Shown: positions 19,946 through 29,672, counted from the stretch's first letter. The stretch is 64,000 bases of DNA from Acidimicrobiales bacterium (GCA_024638815.1 JAHEJM010000001.1:102190-166189), one strand, 5' to 3'. Numbers and translations: made by a program. The notes: generated from the sequence alone by a model not told the origin.

Positions 19946-20473
19946 GTGAGCGACCGGCCCAACATCGTACTGACCGGCTTCATGGGCACCGGCAAGACCA
20001 CGGTCGGGCGGGAGCTGGCCCGCCGGTTGGGCTACCGGTTCGTGGACACCGATCAGATCATCGAGCAACGCCACGGTCCCATTGCCGACATCTTCGCCGA
20101 GAAGGGCGAAGAGGCGTTTCGAGCCGTTGAGCGCACCGTGGCCGCCGAGTTGGCCGACGCTGACGGTCTTGTCATCGCCACCGGTGGCCGGATGATGCTC
20201 GACGATGCCAGTGCCTCATCGCTGGGGCGAAGCGGCCACGTGATCTGTCTCGTGGCGTCTTCCGACACCATTCACCATCGGGTGACCGCCGATGACTCGG
20301 GTATCATCCGGCCGCTGCTCGACGGTGACGATGCCCGGACTCGGATCGAGGAGCTGCTGGCGGCCCGGGACGCCGGATACCGGCGCTTCCCTCAGATCGA
20401 CACCAATGGCCGCAGCGTGGACGACGTGGCCGATGCGGTGCTCGCTCTGATCCCCGGTGCGATGGCAACGTGA
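19946..20473 (+). CDS. shikimate kinase-like P-loop kinase
   Basis: 175 residues with the P-loop GFMGTGKTTVGRELARRLG, the shikimate-site DTDQIIEQR, the EKGEEAFRAVER segment, an ATGGR motif and a lid with RPLL. It fits the shikimate kinase fold and length. In AroK the GGG motif carries three glycines; here the third is Arg (ATGGRMM), which is unusual for an active shikimate kinase. No aroB, aroQ or aroC is adjacent; aroA is about 38 kb away. It may be the AroK of this genome or a paralogue with another substrate. Confidence 0.75.
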   Translation: MSDRPNIVLTGFMGTGKTTVGRELARRLGYRFVDTDQIIEQRHGPIADIFAEKGEEAFRAVERTVAAELADADGLVIATGGRMMLDDASASSLGRSGHVICLVASSDTIHHRVTADDSGIIRPLLDGDDARTRIEELLAARDAGYRRFPQIDTNGRSVDDVADAVLALIPGAMAT

Positions 20474-20571
20474 CCCTCTGGGGCCGGTTCGGTCGGGATA
20501 GGCGATGAGACCGTCGGCGTGCGTCATCAGGTCGTTTGTTCGGCGAACGGTGCCGGTGCGACACTACGGCC

Positions 20572-21211
20572 ATGGATCGTGCCTGGCTGGGTCGGCGGAT
20601 CGAGGAACCGCTTGATCCCGATCTCGAGATCGTCGACCCCCACCACCACCTTTGGCCGGCCGGTAGCCGCTACGGCCGGTACGGGCTCGACGACCTGCTG
20701 ATCAACACCGCAGCCGGTCACCGAATCGTCCAGACCGTGTTCGTGGAGTGCCGATCGAGCTACCTCGAGGATGGACCATGGGCGGCCCGCTCGGAGTCGG
20801 CCGATTTGACGGTCGGGACCACGAGGTCCGGCAACACCTGCGGGACGAATTGCAGGCCCTGGCCGAGCTGACCAACGTGTATCTCAAGCTCGGGGGAGTG
20901 GGCATGACTCGCTTCGGCAGCCGATGGCAGCTGCGACCCGCACCACCCGCCTCGGATGATGTCGTGGCCGTCTGGAGCGATCTGGTTCGCTGGCCCATCG
21001 ACACCTTCGGGCCCGGCGCTGCATGTTCGAGTCCAACTACCCGGTCGACGCTGAGACGGTGGGCTATGGGGTCCTGTGGAATGCGTTCAAGAAAATGGCA
21101 CCACCGTACAATACGAGCGAAAAGGCTGAACTGTTTGCCGGAACGGCACGTCGGGTCGACCGGCTTCCGGCCCCGTATACTCGTACGTCGGCCATGCGTT
21201 TGATCCAGTAG
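20572..21211 (+). pseudogene. amidohydrolase (Amidohydro_2, COG3618-like), degraded
   Basis: The pieces of one metal-dependent hydrolase lie in order but in different frames. From ATG 20572 the N-terminal part contains VDPHHHLW (metal-binding HxH) and VFVECRSSYLEDG. At about 20772 the reading jumps to MGGPLGVGRFDGR.. and KLGGVGMTRFG in another frame; the roughly 140-150 residues normally between are gone, so an internal deletion is the likely cause. At about 21012-21018 one base is missing, and the C-terminal MFESNYPVDAETVGYGVLWN..GTARRV continues in a third frame. The family is usually 330-400 residues. The product cannot be active. Confidence 0.85.
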
Positions 21212-21314
21212 CCGGGCAGTTGCCGGCAGGGCAATCGGTGGGTACGGGGTTTCGCCCTGGGCGGTTCGTCGGTCACTGAGTCCGACTGTCGATGTGGACA
21301 AGGATAGTGAAGCA

Positions 21315-22391
21315 ATGAGTGTTGCCATTGTCACCGGTTCAGCCGGTCTGATCGGATCGGAGGCCAGCCGTCATTTCGCCTCCCAGGGCATGACCGTTGT
21401 CGGTATCGACAACGATATGCGCCAGGAGTTCTTCGGGGCCGAGGCCTCGACCCGATGGCAGCAACGACAGTTGGAGTCGGAGTTGGGCGACAACTACCTC
21501 CATGTCGATGGTGACATCCGTGACACCGACATGATCGACAACATCTTCTCCAAGTACGGGTCCGACATTTCCCTGGTTGTTCACGCCGCAGCCCAGCCCT
21601 CACACGACTGGGCGGCATCGGCACCTCACGTCGATTTCACCGTCAACGCCAACGGAACCCTCAACATGTTGGAGTCAACCCGGAACCATGCGCCCGAGGC
21701 GGTGTTCATCTTCACGTCCACCAACAAGGTGTATGGCGACACCCCGAACCGGCTCCCTCTTCATGAGACCGAGACAAGGTGGGAGGTGGACGAGTCCCAC
21801 ACCTACTTCGACGGGATTCGGGAAGACATGTCCATCGACAACACACTCCACAGCCTGTTCGGGGCTTCCAAGGTGGCGGCCGACGTACTGGTTCAGGAAT
21901 ACGGGCGGTACTTCGATCTGAAGACGGCCAGCTTCCGGGGCGGATGCCTCACCGGGCCCAACCACAGCGGCACCCAGCTTCACGGCTTTCTCGCCTACCT
22001 GATGAAATGCACGGCCACCGGCGCCCACTACACGGTGTTCGGCTACAACGGCAAGCAGGTGAGGGACAACATCCACAGTCACGACCTCATCCAGGCCTTC
22101 GATCACTTCTTTCGGGTGCCCCGCTCCGGTGAGGTGTACAACATCGGTGGCGCCCGGTTCAGCCATTGCTCGATGAGGGAGGCGGTGGACCAGTGTCAGG
22201 AGATCACCGGCCGTGAACTCGACCACAGCTACACCGCCGACAACCGGGTCGGCGACCACATTTGGTACGTGAGCGACGTGGGCAAGTTCCAGTCCCACTA
22301 CCCGGAGTGGAAGTTGACCAAGAACGTGGAGGACATCCTGACCGAGATCTATGAGGCCAACCACGAGCGCTGGCTGGCCGAGGCGGCGTAG
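21315..22391 (+). CDS. NAD-dependent epimerase, CDP-paratose/tyvelose epimerase-like
   Basis: Extended short-chain dehydrogenase of 358 residues acting on nucleotide sugars. It has the NAD motif GSAGLIGSE, the [10 protein letters not shown] segment and [19 protein letters not shown]. The usual catalytic YxxxK reads FGASK, so the tyrosine is replaced by Phe; I recall the same replacement in related sequences, but could not check. I prefer ATG 21315 (AAGGA about 11 bases upstream) to the GTG at 21294. It is followed after six bases by a WecG/TagA transferase, so the pair likely makes a surface polysaccharide or lipid-linked sugar. Confidence 0.85.
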   Translation: MSVAIVTGSAGLIGSEASRHFASQGMTVVGIDNDMRQEFFGAEASTRWQQRQLESELGDNYLHVDGDIRDTDMIDNIFSKYGSDISLVVHAAAQPSHDWAASAPHVDFTVNANGTLNMLESTRNHAPEAVFIFTSTNKVYGDTPNRLPLHETETRWEVDESHTYFDGIREDMSIDNTLHSLFGASKVAADVLVQEYGRYFDLKTASFRGGCLTGPNHSGTQLHGFLAYLMKCTATGAHYTVFGYNGKQVRDNIHSHDLIQAFDHFFRVPRSGEVYNIGGARFSHCSMREAVDQCQEITGRELDHSYTADNRVGDHIWYVSDVGKFQSHYPEWKLTKNVEDILTEIYEANHERWLAEAA

Positions 22392-22397
22392 GCCACC

Positions 22398-23210
22398 ATG
22401 ATCCATCTTGGGAAACGCAATCTGTTGGGGGTGAACGTCGACGCCATCGACTACGAGGGTGCCGTGGCCAGGATTGTCGACGCAGCCAAGAACCGCCAAC
22501 CCCTGGCCGTCACCGCCACTGCGGTCCACGGGCTGATGGAGGGGGCCACCGATCCCCACCATCGATATCGGCTCAACCAACTGGAACTGGTTGTGCCCGA
22601 CGGTCAGCCGGTCCGTTGGGCCCTCAACGCCTTCCACGGCGCCGGCCTCTCCGACCGGGTCTACGGCCCTGACCTGATGCTCAAGACCTGTGAGGCCGCA
22701 GCCGAGAATGGGCTGTCGATCTACCTCTTCGGTGGCACCCAAGAGCTGCTGGATCGGCTCAGCGCCAACCTCACCGCCTCAATTCCCGACCTCGAGATCG
22801 CCCGCGCCAGGCCCTCGAAGTTCCGCACCCTGAACCAGAATGAGAAGCAGGAGTTGATCGACGAAATCAACGCCAGCGGAGCGTCGATCATTTGTGTCGG
22901 CCTCGGTTGTCCCCGACAGGAGATCTGGGCCTACGAGTTCAAGGACCACATCAACATGCCGGTCCTGGCCGTTGGCGCCGCCTTCAACTTCCACGCCGAC
23001 GAGCTCGACCAGGCCCCGCCCATACTCCAGAACTATGGGCTGGAATGGGCGTACCGGCTGGTGAAGGAACCGAGGCGGTTGTGGCGGAGGTACTTGATTC
23101 TCAACCCGTATTACCTGTCCCTGTTGGCGGCCCAGCGGGCTGGTCTGATGAAGGAACGATTCGATCCGTCATCGGCGGCGGAACCGCAGTCCGAGGTGCT
23201 CTACGGCTGA
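22398..23210 (+). CDS. WecG/TagA/CpsF family glycosyltransferase
   Basis: GT26 enzyme, 270 residues, transferring a sugar such as N-acetylmannosamine to a lipid-linked acceptor on the inner face of the membrane. Motifs include the N-terminal VTATAVHGLM region, VVPDGQPVRWALN, RVYGPDLM, GLSIYLFGGTQE and CVGLGCPRQEIWAYE, all typical. The sugar and acceptor cannot be told. It is in an operon with the epimerase upstream (6-base gap) and convergent with the next gene. Confidence 0.92.
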   Translation: MIHLGKRNLLGVNVDAIDYEGAVARIVDAAKNRQPLAVTATAVHGLMEGATDPHHRYRLNQLELVVPDGQPVRWALNAFHGAGLSDRVYGPDLMLKTCEAAAENGLSIYLFGGTQELLDRLSANLTASIPDLEIARARPSKFRTLNQNEKQELIDEINASGASIICVGLGCPRQEIWAYEFKDHINMPVLAVGAAFNFHADELDQAPPILQNYGLEWAYRLVKEPRRLWRRYLILNPYYLSLLAAQRAGLMKERFDPSSAAEPQSEVLYG

Positions 23211-23283
23211 CTGCTGCCTGGCGAAACCTGGGCGGGAGCGACAGCCTCGCCGCCGATCGTCAGGCATTCTCCGCCGGTCTCGG

Positions 23284-25203
23284 TCACGCCACGGTCTCAG
23301 GTGAGCTGTCGGAACCGAGGCGATAGACGTGGCGTGGGGCCGGAATGGGGGAATCCGCCTGCCCGGTTCCGCTCGCCGGCTCCGACTCGAGAACCGAGGT
23401 CTTGTCGCCGTGGCCGTTCCCGGCTGAGGACAACTCCGCTGGTGAGGGCTCGGGTCGCGTATAGAGGGTGCGAGGGGTGGGTGCGAATCGCCGTTCGTCG
23501 AACAACTCGACCGGTCCGAGTTTGCGATCGGCCCGTTCGATGTCGGGTCGCCCTCCGGCCAGGATCAGCTTGCGAAGCTCGTTGGAGGTGAAGGCCACGT
23601 AGACCATGGTCCTGACGTCCCGGTCGGTGATCGGCCCCGACGTGGAGAGCATACCCTGGTGGATGAGGGTCTCGATGACCTGGTGCTCACCGGCCTGAAT
23701 GGCGTTGCCCACCCCTTCGGGCTCAATCGCCGGGCGATCCCGGAGATCGATTGTTGGTGTTCTGGGTGGGTCGGCATAGGCCGCGGCCTCAATGCGGTTG
23801 GCGGCGGCATCGAGGCTCCGGATCTCTTCGCCGGTGGTCGACTCCGGCACCGCTTCGGCCGCCTGCTCGTGATCGGCACGGTGGTCCGGCGTCGGGTAGG
23901 GGTGCTCCGACGTCGGCCGCCCGGTGTCATCGACCCCGACGTCGCCACACTCGATGGTCTCCACCACGATCGGCTCGTCGAGCCCCATCAAAGGAGATTC
24001 GGCGGAGATGGGGTCAACGACTGGGCCTTCATCGCCGGCGATGTCCTCGGCCCCGTCGCCACCCTCGTGGTCGACCGGGGTGACGGTGGCCGCTCGCACC
24101 GCCGATTGCTGATCATCATCCCCGTTGTCGTCGGGCTGGTAGTCGGGCACGGCTCTGAGCCGACGTCCCACATCGACCACGTCCTCGGCAATGGCGGCTG
24201 ACGCCGAGTCGTGGTCGTCGTCCTCCATCACCTCGCCGGTTTCGGATTCGCGGATGTCGGACTCATTTGAATCGGTCTGGAGGCCAAGAGCCGTCGGTTC
24301 ATCCCCGGTGTCCGGTGCCGGCCACCAGGTGGTGGCCGTGTCCAGCCGGCCCGAGTAGTTGAAGGAGCTGAGGTGGGAGTCGGTTGCGTCGTCATTTTCG
24401 GGGCTTGGGAACGAGGATGAGTCGACCACCGAGACCCGTTCCGAACCGACCGGGACCGATTCGGTTTCCGCTGACGCCGCTTCGTCGGAGTCCTTCTCGC
24501 CGGTTGCTTCGCCGTTCACCCCGTTGCCTTTGCCGTTCACCGCCGGCCCCGCATCATCGGCACCGATCAAGAAGGAATGACCTCCGCCGGTGCTGTCCTC
24601 ATCACCCGATGTCCATTGCGTGATGGGGATGGGAGCAGTGGCGGTGGCATCGCTCGATTCGAGGGCGGCCAATCCCCCCGTTGCCTTGGTGACCGGTTCC
24701 ATCGGTGTGGGGCCGGCCGGAGGCATGGGAGGGGGACCGGTCCGTATCGATCTTCCCGCCGGGCCCGAGGGTTCGGTACGTGGCATCGGGGGGGCAAACG
24801 GTGACCGGCCGTCACTCCCGGTTCGCCCTGTTCCCGAGTAGGCCGAGGGCCTTGTCGGGCGAGATCGAACCGGTTCCCGTCTCGTCGATGGAGTGTTCCG
24901 TTGGCCGGCTTCGGCCGGATCGGTCCCGTAACCGGCGGTCACCGTGGCCATATAGGCGGCCGTGCTGTTGGGGGGCGCGCTCGGTTCGGCCTTGGCCCGG
25001 GGACGGCTCTCCTTCGACGCGTCGCCCTGCTCGGTCTGCAGCCGAAGATCACTGATGACGTAGAGGCCGAGAGCGGCGACGATGACAGCGGTCAGGAATC
25101 GAACAATGAGCTGTTCTCCGCTTGTCAATGCACCGGCAAGAATGACGCCGAGTGCCCCCAGGGCTGTGAGAATGAAGATTCCGGAAACAATGCGTTTTGT
25201 CAT
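23284..25203 (-). CDS. membrane-anchored protein with long acidic low-complexity linker
   Basis: 639 residues from ATG 25203 (GGAGG 8 bases upstream). Two membrane helices occupy about residues 5-25 and 30-52. Then come about 440 residues rich in Pro, Ser, Asp, Glu and Thr with no recognisable fold. Near the C-terminus (about 530-580) a helical stretch reads ETLIHQGMLSTSGPITDRDVRTMVYVAFTS, followed by ELRKLILAGG. I recognise no family. The shape, a membrane anchor plus a long disordered spacer plus a small helical domain, suggests a protein reaching across the cell envelope or scaffolding in the cytosol. The upstream open frame before the ATG is not coding-like. Confidence 0.75.
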   Translation of the reverse strand: MTKRIVSGIFILTALGALGVILAGALTSGEQLIVRFLTAVIVAALGLYVISDLRLQTEQGDASKESRPRAKAEPSAPPNSTAAYMATVTAGYGTDPAEAGQRNTPSTRREPVRSRPTRPSAYSGTGRTGSDGRSPFAPPMPRTEPSGPAGRSIRTGPPPMPPAGPTPMEPVTKATGGLAALESSDATATAPIPITQWTSGDEDSTGGGHSFLIGADDAGPAVNGKGNGVNGEATGEKDSDEAASAETESVPVGSERVSVVDSSSFPSPENDDATDSHLSSFNYSGRLDTATTWWPAPDTGDEPTALGLQTDSNESDIRESETGEVMEDDDHDSASAAIAEDVVDVGRRLRAVPDYQPDDNGDDDQQSAVRAATVTPVDHEGGDGAEDIAGDEGPVVDPISAESPLMGLDEPIVVETIECGDVGVDDTGRPTSEHPYPTPDHRADHEQAAEAVPESTTGEEIRSLDAAANRIEAAAYADPPRTPTIDLRDRPAIEPEGVGNAIQAGEHQVIETLIHQGMLSTSGPITDRDVRTMVYVAFTSNELRKLILAGGRPDIERADRKLGPVELFDERRFAPTPRTLYTRPEPSPAELSSAGNGHGDKTSVLESEPASGTGQADSPIPAPRHVYRLGSDSSPETVA

Positions 25204-25289
25204 ATTGAAGGCCTCCACCCGACACAATAGATCGAATGAAGGCCAAACGCATCTCTTGATTTGCAGTAAATAATGATGGTGCTTATTGT

Positions 25290-25805
25290 CTAAGCATCCA
25301 ACACGATTGGAGAATCTTGTCGGCCGACGATCGGAGGTTCCGTCGACCAGGGGAAGTTGATCCACTGGTCGGTCTTCTTCCACACGAAGTCGCATTTGAC
25401 CAGTGAGTGGGATTTCTCGTAGAGCACGGCGGTTCGGCTTTCGTCAACGACCTCCTGGCAGAACTCGTGGACCACCTTGAGGGTGTGGCCCGTGTCGGCC
25501 ACATCGTCGGCGACGAGGATCTTGGCGTCGTTCAGGTCGAACTTGTCCAGGTAGGGGGGGAGCATGATCGGGACGTCGAGACGCTCGTCCACACCGGAAT
25601 AGAACTCGAGGTTCATCACGTAGAGGTTCTTCACCGACAGCGCGTAGCCCAGCGATCCGGCCACGAACAGGCCGCCCCGGGCGATGGCCAGGATCAGATC
25701 AGGCCGGAACCCGCTGTCGGCCACCTCCTTCGCCAGTTGGCGTACCGCGGTGCCGTAGGTCTCCCAGGTGAGCACTTCACGGTCCCCTCCGGCATCGTTC
25801 GCCAT
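25290..25805 (-). CDS. phosphoribosyltransferase, Gpt/purine PRTase-like
   Basis: 171 residues. The PRPP-binding loop reads ILVADDVADTGHTLK, preceded by a PDLILAIARGGLFVAG segment that carries the PPi loop. This layout is that of type I PRTases such as xanthine-guanine or hypoxanthine PRTase. The start is ATG 25805, with GGGAGG 4 bases upstream; the open frame extends far beyond (to 26453) but without similarity. The substrate base is undetermined. It is on the same strand as the acidic-linker gene and could be its upstream neighbour in transcription. Confidence 0.9.
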   Translation of the reverse strand: MANDAGGDREVLTWETYGTAVRQLAKEVADSGFRPDLILAIARGGLFVAGSLGYALSVKNLYVMNLEFYSGVDERLDVPIMLPPYLDKFDLNDAKILVADDVADTGHTLKVVHEFCQEVVDESRTAVLYEKSHSLVKCDFVWKKTDQWINFPWSTEPPIVGRQDSPIVLDA

Positions 25806-26290
25806 CGGTCCTCCCAGCTTTGCCTCGGTTTCTGGATCATTCAGCATTGTGTCGGATGCAGGAATGTCCGGCCCAAGGCCGCACTCCTGGCCACGGGTCC
25901 CATCCTGCCTGCGTCGTCGGTGGTTCGTTTCTAACAGCAACCCGATGCGGTCGGCAACCGCGCCGACCACCGAAGTTCGGATCACCCTTCGCCGGGTGAA
26001 CAGGCCCGGTGTAGCCCATTGGGTCGGCCTCGTTGAGGCCCGACCAGGGCCTGGAAACAGTCTCCTGGTTCCGGAACGGCTAGCATGCCGTGTTGGGGGG
26101 ACTCTGTGGGTAGAACTACCTAACTCTCTGTGCCATGTGACCGTGGTATCAACTTGGGCCCGGAAGGCAAATGCGACAGTATTGTGACGGGAGCAGCCCA
26201 AGACCGAATAGCCTGTACCGAGTTGTTGATTGTCGGTGTCCCGGCCGGCGGCAGGCCTCGCACCTGTCCCGTCGGCGAATGTGAAAGTGG
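25806..26290. other. divergent intergenic region PRTase / M23 peptidase
   Basis: 485 bases without a supported gene. A CTTGGGC (26153-26159) pairs with GCCCAAG (26196-26202), with 36 bases between. A TAGCCT box at 26209-26214 could start the M23 transcript with a leader of about 70 bases. I compared it by eye with c-di-AMP and c-di-GMP riboswitch cores and saw no match. Confidence 0.4.
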
Positions 26291-27721
26291 ATGCTCCGAG
26301 TGATGAGATCACAGTCTGAAGTGGGCCGAATGGTGGGCGCTGCGTCGGCCACCATTGCCACCGCTCGATGGGCACGCGTTGCGGTGGGAACGATCGTCGC
26401 CCTGTCGGTGGGGACGGCGTCGTTCGCCGCCACCGGTCAGGAGACCTCCACAACTCAGGCCGTCGCCTCTTCGTCGTCGGAACCGGCCGAGTCGACCACG
26501 ACGGCGCAGCCGGCCGAAACCACGACCACGGCGGTTACCGCCCAGTCGACGACGACCGCTGGTGACGGCACAACCACTGCGCCCACCGCCACATCGGCTG
26601 CCGAGGCGATCACGTCCACCACGACGGCCGAACGGGCTCAGGAGAAAGCGGCGGCCATCGCCAACCTGAACCTGGCCAAGGCGGCCGACGTCGAGATCGC
26701 CCGTGAACTGAACAGGATCAATCAGTCGGCCAACGAGACACTGGAAAAGATCGACACGGCAGAAAGGCGGATCGACGCCGCTGACGCCATTCTCCAACGA
26801 ACCGAGGATCAGCTGGCCGAGTCGGAGCGCCGTCGTCTCGAGATCGAGAACGAACTCCGGGTCAAGGCGGTCGAGGGATTCAAGACCAGAGTGCTGGGCC
26901 AGCCGAGCCCGTTGTTCACCAAAGGCGATGTCAATCGAGCCATTCGCCAGAACACCCTGCTGGATCAGGCCAGTCTGTCCACCACCGACCTGCTCGAAGA
27001 ACTGCGGATCCTCCAGGAGGATCGGCAGATCGCCAACGCCGAGGCGGCCCAGGCCAAGGACGAGGCCGAGGAGGCCGAGGCCGTGCTCCAGGAGGAGCTG
27101 ACCGTCTATCAGGAGCAGCAGGAGCAGCAGCTCGGACTCAAGGCCGAGGCCGAACGTCGCATCGACATCTGGGCCGGCGAGCTCGCCGCCTATGCCCGCG
27201 AGGACGCCGCCGTGCAGCGGGTCATCGCCGAGAATGCAGGCAAGACCCCGGTTCAAGCCCCCGCCCAAGCCCAGGATGAGGTCTCGGGCGATGCCCAGGC
27301 CGATGCTCCCGCCACCAGCCCGACCCCGGCCTCGACGTCGGGCTTTCAGTGGCCGCTGAACGCTCGAGTGACCAGTGAGTTCGGCTACCGGGTCCACCCG
27401 ATCTACAGATCGCGACGGCTACATGCCGGTATCGACATCGGCGCCCCGTCGGGAACCCCTATCGCGGCGTCCAACGCCGGCGTGGTCATCTTCGCCGGAA
27501 CCCAGGGCGGCTACGGGCGAACCGTGATCGTCGACCATGGTGGTGGTATCACCACCCTGTACGCCCACCAGTCGAAGATCGGGGCCGGTAAGGGCCAGGC
27601 TGTCGCCCGGGGGGACATCATCGGATATGTCGGAGCCACCGGTACCGCCACCGGGAACCACCTGCATTTCGAGGTGCGTGTGAACGGCAGCCCGAACAAT
27701 CCCCGAAACTACCTGCCCTAG
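26291..27721 (+). CDS. M23 family zinc endopeptidase with coiled coil
   Basis: 476 residues, exported. A signal-anchor segment (about 25-47) is followed by a Thr/Ser/Ala linker, a coiled coil (about 110-310, with a predicted turn) and a C-terminal lysostaphin-type domain. The domain has RLHAGIDIGAP (HxxxD zinc ligands), a GGYGRTVIVDHGGG strand pair and GNHLHFEV (HxH). This EnvC/NlpD-like build is common for enzymes that cut peptidoglycan cross-links or activate amidases during division. ATG 26303 is an alternative start. The intact zinc ligands suggest an active enzyme. Confidence 0.93.
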   Translation: MLRVMRSQSEVGRMVGAASATIATARWARVAVGTIVALSVGTASFAATGQETSTTQAVASSSSEPAESTTTAQPAETTTTAVTAQSTTTAGDGTTTAPTATSAAEAITSTTTAERAQEKAAAIANLNLAKAADVEIARELNRINQSANETLEKIDTAERRIDAADAILQRTEDQLAESERRRLEIENELRVKAVEGFKTRVLGQPSPLFTKGDVNRAIRQNTLLDQASLSTTDLLEELRILQEDRQIANAEAAQAKDEAEEAEAVLQEELTVYQEQQEQQLGLKAEAERRIDIWAGELAAYAREDAAVQRVIAENAGKTPVQAPAQAQDEVSGDAQADAPATSPTPASTSGFQWPLNARVTSEFGYRVHPIYRSRRLHAGIDIGAPSGTPIAASNAGVVIFAGTQGGYGRTVIVDHGGGITTLYAHQSKIGAGKGQAVARGDIIGYVGATGTATGNHLHFEVRVNGSPNNPRNYLP

Positions 27722-27787
27722 CGCCATCGAGCCCGGTTGGGTCCGGCGGTTCCGACGAGCCCGGGTGGACATCGTGGTTTGGGGCGC

Positions 27788-29464
27788 TCAGGCGGCCTCG
27801 ACGTCGATGGTGTGCCAACCGGTCGCCCCGTCGGGGGCGGGGGGTGCCGTCTCCGAGGTCTGGGTGTAGCCCGAGGAATCGGTGGCCCGCACCCGAATGG
27901 TATGTCGACCTGGTGTCGGCTTCCAGGCCAGAAGCCACTGCCGCCAGGCATCGACACCCAGAGACTCGCCCAGCGTCGCCTCCTGCCATTCGCCATCATC
28001 GATCTGCACCTCGACCCGGTCGACACCGGTGTCGGGGGCCCAGGCCACTCCGGCCACGGCTAGCTGTTGGCCGGCGGTAACCCGCTCACCGTTGTCCGGC
28101 GTGTCGATGCGGGACTGCGTCTTGATGGGACCGTCTTTGGACCAGCCCCGGGGAATCCAGTAGCCGTCGAAGGCCTCCAGCGTGGTCAATTCGATCTCCT
28201 TGAGCCACTTGGTGGCCGAGACGTAGCCGTAGAGCCCGGCCACCACAAGGCGGGCCGGAAACCCGTGTCTGACCGGGAGGGGCTCGCCGTTCATGGCCAC
28301 TGCGACCAAGGCGGTTCGGCCGTCGTAGGCGGCCTCGGTCGGGAACCCGCAACTCCATCCGTCGACCGATCGGCTGGCGATCTGGGTCGCGCCTTCCTGC
28401 ACGCCGGCCTCATCCAGTAGATCGACCAGGGGTACCCCCTGCCAGACCGCATTCCCCACCAGCCCTCCCCCCACCTCGTTGGACACGCAGGACAGGGTCA
28501 CGGGGGCAACGGTGGACGCCCGATCAAGCAGCTCGTCGTAGTTGATGGTGAGTTCGTTGTCGACCATACCCTTGATGGTCAGCGTCCATGACTCGGGATC
28601 CACCTGGGGCTTCACCAGGGCGGTGTCGATCAGGTAGAAGTCGTCGTTGGGAACAACCAGCGGAGTGATGCCGGGGGTGGAGGCCACGGGGCCGGCCTCG
28701 GCCTCGGTCACCGCCGACGTCACGGACTCTGCTGCCGCGGTGTCCAGTTCGACCGAGGCCCGGGCCTCGTTGACCGAATCCCTGGCCTGGATCGATCGAG
28801 CAGCCACCACGCCGAGCGCACTGGCCGCTCCGACCCCGCCGGCCCAACCGATGAAGCTGCGGCGGGAATAGGCCGGCTGCCGTGGATCCTCGAGCACAGT
28901 GGCGTCCGTCTCTCCGGTCGCGGTCGGCAACGCCGCCGCTCGCACCATTGAGAGAAGGGTCCACAGCACGCCCACGCCAACGGCCACGGCCAGCGACGCC
29001 ATGACAATGCCGGCGGCCGCCGACCCCTGGGCGTCGGCGGCGATGGCGACCAGGCCGAGAAGGCCGAACGCCACGAAACCGGCGACAGCAAGCGCCATCC
29101 GACGTCGGCCGACGACTCCCAGCAGGGCCCCGAACAACCCGGAGAAGACCACGGTGCCGGCAACCAGGGCCGGCTTGTCGGCCAGACCGAAGATGCTCTT
29201 GCCGAACTCGACGAACCATGCCGGCGCCTCGTCGACAACCCGGTTGGCCACGGCAATGACGGGACTGGGGTTGGGGCTCCAGAAGGCGGCTATCAATTCC
29301 CCGGACGCCAATGCCGCACCGGTGGCAACGATGCCGGCAACAGCAGCGGCCACGATGGAACCCGGCCCTGAAGACAGCGACCAAGGCTCCGGTCGGGCCG
29401 TTCCCGCCGGTGAAGCGCCATCGCGGTCTTGGCCGGTCATGTTCTCGGAATGGTTGTTGTTCAT
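27788..29464 (-). CDS. membrane-anchored molybdopterin-dependent oxidoreductase (sulfite-oxidase family)
   Basis: 558 residues. Four membrane helices (about 35-60, 98-118, 122-142, 148-172) are followed by SRRSFIGWAGG at about 200, a twin-arginine-like motif in front of a fifth hydrophobic segment. The sulfite-oxidase-type Mo domain follows (about 275-450), with the Mo-ligand Cys326 in LSCVSNEVGG. The C-terminal immunoglobulin-like domain (about 455-550) is present. The catalytic domain should lie outside the membrane. The Moa/Moe genes 10 kb upstream could serve it. It is divergent from the Sec-containing thioredoxin-like gene, 214 bases away. The substrate is unknown. Confidence 0.9.
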   Translation of the reverse strand: MNNNHSENMTGQDRDGASPAGTARPEPWSLSSGPGSIVAAAVAGIVATGAALASGELIAAFWSPNPSPVIAVANRVVDEAPAWFVEFGKSIFGLADKPALVAGTVVFSGLFGALLGVVGRRRMALAVAGFVAFGLLGLVAIAADAQGSAAAGIVMASLAVAVGVGVLWTLLSMVRAAALPTATGETDATVLEDPRQPAYSRRSFIGWAGGVGAASALGVVAARSIQARDSVNEARASVELDTAAAESVTSAVTEAEAGPVASTPGITPLVVPNDDFYLIDTALVKPQVDPESWTLTIKGMVDNELTINYDELLDRASTVAPVTLSCVSNEVGGGLVGNAVWQGVPLVDLLDEAGVQEGATQIASRSVDGWSCGFPTEAAYDGRTALVAVAMNGEPLPVRHGFPARLVVAGLYGYVSATKWLKEIELTTLEAFDGYWIPRGWSKDGPIKTQSRIDTPDNGERVTAGQQLAVAGVAWAPDTGVDRVEVQIDDGEWQEATLGESLGVDAWRQWLLAWKPTPGRHTIRVRATDSSGYTQTSETAPPAPDGATGWHTIDVEAA

Positions 29465-29666
29465 GCTGCTCGGATTCGTACTGGTGCGAGGTGAATCGGC
29501 GCCGTGTGGTCATGCATTCCCCGGTATTTCTACGTCGGCATGCGGTCTCTCGGTTGCGCCCGGTTCGAACTCCCGCCGTGGACAACTGTCGGCGCCGGGA
29601 ATCACAGTGGTGACTCGAAACCCTAAAATCTTCCGAAACCGTGGTTTGCGAGGCGGTCGAGTCCGC

Positions 29667-29672
29667 TACAAC
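29667..29672 (+). promoter_or_regulatory. -10-like box (TACAAC) of the selenoprotein gene
   Basis: TACAAC, 6 bases, ATG at 29679. The last base departs from TANNNT, but spacing is the same as in the leaderless genes around it. The SDR gene at 30572 has the identical arrangement. Confidence 0.45.

Noticed and set aside
23659..24201. 180-codon plus-strand frame
   Set aside because: Shadow of the acidic-linker gene on the other strand; its repeats mirror that gene's codons.
25806..26290. c-di-AMP or c-di-GMP riboswitch before the M23 gene
   Set aside because: Such switches often precede cell-wall hydrolases in actinobacteria, but none of their conserved core sequences could be found.
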